From: Oscillospiraceae bacterium
GTDB taxonomy: Bacteria; Bacillota; Clostridia; UMGS1883
Assembly (NCBI GenBank): GCA_022508735.1
Contig: JAFLUQ010000115.1
Span: 1 to 7,356 of the forward strand
Direction: 5' to 3'
DNA: 7,356 nt
Shown: positions 4,682 to 7,356 of the stretch, piece after piece
Position numbering within the stretch: position 1 is the first letter of the stretch
Layout: the number at the start of each line of letters is the position of its first letter
Translations under genes and position numbers: made by a program
The notes under the pieces: model-generated
Seen by the model: the letters and a program-made list of their open reading frames with translations, nothing else
Database searches by the model: none
Told to the model about the DNA's origin: nothing

Positions 4682-5995
4682 TTATACTGCCAGCACACCC
4701 GTATCCGTCTCAAGCAGGATCATAATATCCTCCTCCGCTCCGGTTTGAGTGTTGATATATATCAGGAAATGGCGGTCATCAACTGTGCCCCTCAGTTGAT
4801 AGCAGAAGGCCTCCTCGCCGCTGTCAAGCGGGATCACAGCATAACCCACGCTTTCCACCGGAGCAGCGCTGCTCACTAATGCGAGCGCCTGCTCGGCTGT
4901 TATACGCGGCTCGGGAACCTTACGGGGTGTGTGGTTCATGATATATCCGCGGCACTCAAAGCCCACGATCTCACCGTTATCCAGCGCCACCTTCACCTTC
5001 ACCAGATCCGGGTAGACGATATATCCGTTCTGCGTCCACGCGTAGTTTATAACAGCGCAGTCGTCCTTTATATCATAGTAGCTTTCAGTCATGTCGGGGA
5101 AGCCGTTTTTCCTGAGGAAATCTGCGGCATATTGCTTAGCCTGTTCCAGCTCCACAGTCTTTTCGCCTATATGCCGGTTATTGAGAAGCCAGAGAAGATG
5201 CCCTCCGGCTTTTGTTATCTCTGCCTTTTTACTTCCGGACTCAAAGTAATATGAAGCAATTTTTCCTTCGCCCTCTCCCATAACAGTCGCCGTACCGCCA
5301 ATATACAGCTCCGCTATGCTTCGCGCCATAGACTCGTCTACCTCGGTCTTATTTGTCAGGTATACCGGCGTTTTTTCGGACACATGCTGAGAAAAAGGAC
5401 CGTCATAAACAAGCGATGGGTAGTTGTGCAGCTCCTCCTCCATGTCAGATATGCTGTCAGCCAGTGCTACGCCGCTGCCTCCACGTATTCTTTTGCTGAC
5501 ATTTTTAAAGTTTATATTGCCGTTGTTCATCTGCACCAACAGATTATCCAGCCCCTGCTGCACTCCCCGGGCCGACTGACTCAGGCTCTCGATATTCGCC
5601 ACGTCGTCCTCGGTTATCTCTCCGCCGCCAAGCACGCGCATGGACACGCTGTGGGCGAAGTCTCCCACCTGAGACAGAAACTCCGTCGTTCTCGTCACCG
5701 AGGTCTCTCCTAACGGCAGGGCGCAAAGGCTGGCCTTGGCTGCTTCGGAGCTGCGGTACAGCTCTCCGCTAAGGTTAACAAGCTGACGCGGATCACTTAT
5801 GAGCCGGGCCTTTAAGAGCCCGGTCTCCATGTCGTCAACATAGCCCGTCAGCTCGGTGAAAATCTGTCGATAGGTAATATTTTGTGCGTACTCCAGCTCC
5901 TCTGCCCGGTAAAACTGGTAAATACCGAAAACCCCCAGTGCCAGCAAAAGAACGGACAGGGCAATGTGCTGCCCGTATTTTTTAAGCTTACTCAT
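4682..5995 (-). CDS. ypeB: Germination protein YpeB
   Basis: YpeB is a spore protein needed, in Bacillus, for placement and stability of the cortex-lytic enzyme SleB, which opens the cortex during germination. The 437-residue length is close to the family's usual size. Residues 10-29 form a single hydrophobic N-terminal anchor. A helical middle region follows (about 40-190), including SGELYRSSEAAKASL (76-90) and LSQVGDFAHSVSMR (107-120). The family hallmark YPSLVYDGPFSQH is at 192-204. Residues about 216-430 look like three PepSY-type repeats, for example the YPDLVKVKVALDNGEIVGFE stretch (328-347). The start is ATG 5995 because GGAGG (6003-6007) stands seven bases before it; the in-frame ATG 6010 lies upstream of that site. 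No sleB is adjacent on either side, unlike the sleB-ypeB pair of Bacillus. Presence implies a spore former. Confidence 0.93.
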   Translation of the reverse strand: MSKLKKYGQHIALSVLLLALGVFGIYQFYRAEELEYAQNITYRQIFTELTGYVDDMETGLLKARLISDPRQLVNLSGELYRSSEAAKASLCALPLGETSVTRTTEFLSQVGDFAHSVSMRVLGGGEITEDDVANIESLSQSARGVQQGLDNLLVQMNNGNINFKNVSKRIRGGSGVALADSISDMEEELHNYPSLVYDGPFSQHVSEKTPVYLTNKTEVDESMARSIAELYIGGTATVMGEGEGKIASYYFESGSKKAEITKAGGHLLWLLNNRHIGEKTVELEQAKQYAADFLRKNGFPDMTESYYDIKDDCAVINYAWTQNGYIVYPDLVKVKVALDNGEIVGFECRGYIMNHTPRKVPEPRITAEQALALVSSAAPVESVGYAVIPLDSGEEAFCYQLRGTVDDRHFLIYINTQTGAEEDIMILLETDTGVLAV

Positions 5996-6002
5996 ATTCA
6001 AT

Positions 6003-6007
6003 CCTCC
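6003..6007 (-). promoter_or_regulatory. Ribosome binding site that fixes the ypeB start at 5995
   Basis: On the minus strand GGAGG (within GGGAGGAT, 6001-6008) lies seven bases before ATG 5995. The upstream in-frame ATG 6010 immediately precedes this site and would have to be translated through it, so it is unlikely to be the start. Confidence 0.85.
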
Positions 6008-6017
6008 CATGTGAGCT

Positions 6018-6048
6018 TATTTTTAATGTTTTTTGTGAAAATTATTCA
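6018..6048 (-). promoter_or_regulatory. Tentative forespore-type promoter of ypeB
   Basis: On the minus strand TGAATA (6043-6048) matches the recalled -35 of sigma-G promoters. AAAAATA (6018-6024), 18 bases on, is only a partial match to CATACTA. The -35 overlaps a perfect short inverted repeat GTGAA/TTCAC (6035-6039 with 6045-6049). No housekeeping promoter is evident for this gene, which fits sporulation control, but the -10 is weak. Confidence 0.3.
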
Positions 6049-6054
6049 CTGTTC

Positions 6055-6083
6055 TTGAAATTCCTTGCAGAAACAACTATAAT
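6055..6083 (+). promoter_or_regulatory. Promoter of the phosphoglycerate mutase gene, housekeeping sigma type
   Basis: TTGAAA (6055-6060) and a perfect TATAAT (6078-6083) are separated by 17 bases. Transcription would start near 6090, just before the ribosome site AAAGGA (6092-6097), giving a leader of only about 16 bases. The strength fits a metabolic enzyme. Confidence 0.85.
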
Positions 6084-6105
6084 ACTATAAGAAAGGACTG
6101 ATTTT

Positions 6106-7308
6106 ATGAAATACGTAATTATTCTCGCTGACGGCTGCGCCGACAGGCCTCTTGAAGCACTGGGCGGCAAAACGCCGCTTGAGGCCGCGAATATACCTAA
6201 TATGGATCACTTCGCCGAAAACGGCAGCCTGTATTTTGTCAAGACCGTGCCTGACGGGCTGAAGCCCGGCAGTGATGTGGCAAATCTGTCGGTCATGGGC
6301 TATGATCCGCATCTCTACTATACCGGGCGCTCACCCCTTGAGGCCGCCAGCATAGGCGTGGAGCTGAAGGATAACCAGACGGCCTTCCGCGCAAACACCG
6401 TAACTCTCAGCGGAGAGGAGAATTACGCTGATAAAACCATGCTCGACTACAGCGCCGGAGAAATCACAACCGCCGAAAGCACCGAGCTGTTAAAGGCCGT
6501 GGAGGCCGGGCTTGGCGGCGGTGACATACACTTCTACCCCGGCGTAAGCTATCGCCACCTCTTTGTCTGGGATGATGCCCCCGATAGCTTTAAGCTCACA
6601 CCTCCCCACGACATTTCCGACAGAAAGATAGCCGATTATCTTCCCGACAATCCGCGCATTTTAGAGCTCATGAAGGCAAGTGAAAAAATACTCGCCAATC
6701 ACCCCGTGAACAAAAAGCGCGTGGCCGAAGGCAAAAATCCCGCCACCTCTCTGTGGATATGGGGCGAGGGGAAGCGGCCCGCCCTTTCCAAATTTGAAGA
6801 TTTATACGGCGTAAAGGGTGCGGTTGTCAGCGCGGTTGATCTTATCAAGGGCATCGGTATACTCGCCGGAATGAAGAGCATAGACGTAGAGGGCGCCACC
6901 GGAAATATCCACACCAATTTCGACGGCAAGGCCAAGGCCGCAGCGGACGCCCTTTTAAAGGACGGCTGCGATCTGGTGTACGTTCACCTCGAGGCTCCCG
7001 ACGAGTGCGGGCATCAGGGTGACGCCGAGGGCAAGGCCCGCAGTCTGGAGCTCATAGATGAAAAGGTCATCGGTTATATCAAGGCCCGCCTCGACGAGAG
7101 CGGCGAGGACTACAAGTTCATGGTACTGCCCGACCATCCCACTCCGGTCTCCATAAAGACACACAGCGGCGAAAGCATTCCCTGCGTTATGTATAAAAAG
7201 GGAGAAGGCCGCGCCACAGGCAACGTATATACCGAGGCATGCGCCGAGAAAAACGGCGCTGTTCGCACGGTAGGCCACGAGTTAATGAAGGAATTTCTGG
7301 AGTATTAA
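6106..7308 (+). CDS. apgM: Cofactor-independent phosphoglycerate mutase, archaeal type (ApgM family)
   Basis: Members of this alkaline-phosphatase-superfamily group interconvert 3- and 2-phosphoglycerate without 2,3-bisphosphoglycerate, using two metal ions and a serine phospho-intermediate. The 400-residue length is normal for the family. Visible active-site elements are D9 (LADG), S56 in PGSDVANLSVMGYDP as nucleophile, HLEAPDECGHQGD (294-306) supplying D299 and H303, LPDHPTP (341-347) with D343 and H344, and H353. ATG 6106 is preceded by AAAGGA at eight bases. It is probably a single-gene transcript: the promoter lies immediately upstream and ypeB is divergent. A closely related bacterial subgroup of about this length has been proposed to be a homoserine kinase acting in threonine synthesis. 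Sequence alone does not separate the two, and no threonine genes are in view. No terminator is seen in the 48 bases after the stop. Confidence 0.88.
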   Translation: MKYVIILADGCADRPLEALGGKTPLEAANIPNMDHFAENGSLYFVKTVPDGLKPGSDVANLSVMGYDPHLYYTGRSPLEAASIGVELKDNQTAFRANTVTLSGEENYADKTMLDYSAGEITTAESTELLKAVEAGLGGGDIHFYPGVSYRHLFVWDDAPDSFKLTPPHDISDRKIADYLPDNPRILELMKASEKILANHPVNKKRVAEGKNPATSLWIWGEGKRPALSKFEDLYGVKGAVVSAVDLIKGIGILAGMKSIDVEGATGNIHTNFDGKAKAAADALLKDGCDLVYVHLEAPDECGHQGDAEGKARSLELIDEKVIGYIKARLDESGEDYKFMVLPDHPTPVSIKTHSGESIPCVMYKKGEGRATGNVYTEACAEKNGAVRTVGHELMKEFLEY

Positions 7309-7356
7309 TCCACTTATAATTGAAAAAAACGGCTCATATAATACCCTTTGGGTGAT

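Noticed and set aside
7314..7342. Possible promoter for a gene beyond the window (TATAAT at 7337-7342)
   Set aside because: The -10 is perfect, but the best -35 at proper spacing (TTATAA, 7314-7319) matches poorly, TTGAAA (7320-7325) is only 11 bases away, and the gene it would serve is not in view.

Overview
The window reads as chromosomal DNA of an anaerobic, spore-forming Gram-positive of the class Clostridia, most likely an Oscillospiraceae-type gut lineage. The support is a moderately GC-rich sequence with AT-rich intergenic regions, strong AGGAGG-like ribosome sites, housekeeping-type TTGnnn/TATAAT promoters, a YpeB germination protein, an archaeal-type cofactor-independent phosphoglycerate mutase, and GalE and CapA proteins of Firmicutes type. 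The taxon is an inference; no 16S rRNA or other marker is present.

Layout. Positions 1-53 hold the 3' part of tRNA-Leu(CAA), cut by the window edge, followed by its terminator. Positions 97-332 hold no gene but are packed with inverted repeats. A rightward CapA-family metallophosphatase (333-1493) converges on a leftward galE (1498-2511). One 19-bp palindrome separates them; it lies inside the end of the CapA-family reading frame. galE has a near-consensus promoter and is divergent from a 556-codon gene (2673-4343). A 338-bp convergent gap (4344-4681) carries several strong hairpins and no gene. It is followed by leftward ypeB (4682-5995) and, divergently, the apgM-type mutase (6106-7308) with its own consensus-like promoter. 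The last 48 bases hold no recognisable gene.

The most unusual gene is 2673-4343. Its order of segments resembles a small N-terminal DUF1653-like module, then a primase domain of the TOTE conflict-system archaeo-eukaryotic primase (AEP) family, then the first lobe only of a superfamily 2 helicase. Walker A is intact, but the primase catalytic positions, the DEAH box and motif III are all substituted, and the protein stops where lobe 1 ends. It looks like a domesticated or catalytically retired member of a conflict-system family, retained as an intact frame among housekeeping genes. The family assignment rests on recalled sequence patterns and was not searched.

The five protein genes do not form one operon: every neighbouring pair is convergent or divergent, so each is probably transcribed separately. 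GalE supplies UDP-sugars for envelope glycans, the CapA-like protein probably acts outside the membrane on a surface polymer, YpeB acts in spore germination, and the mutase belongs to central carbon metabolism or possibly threonine synthesis. No shared pathway is evident.
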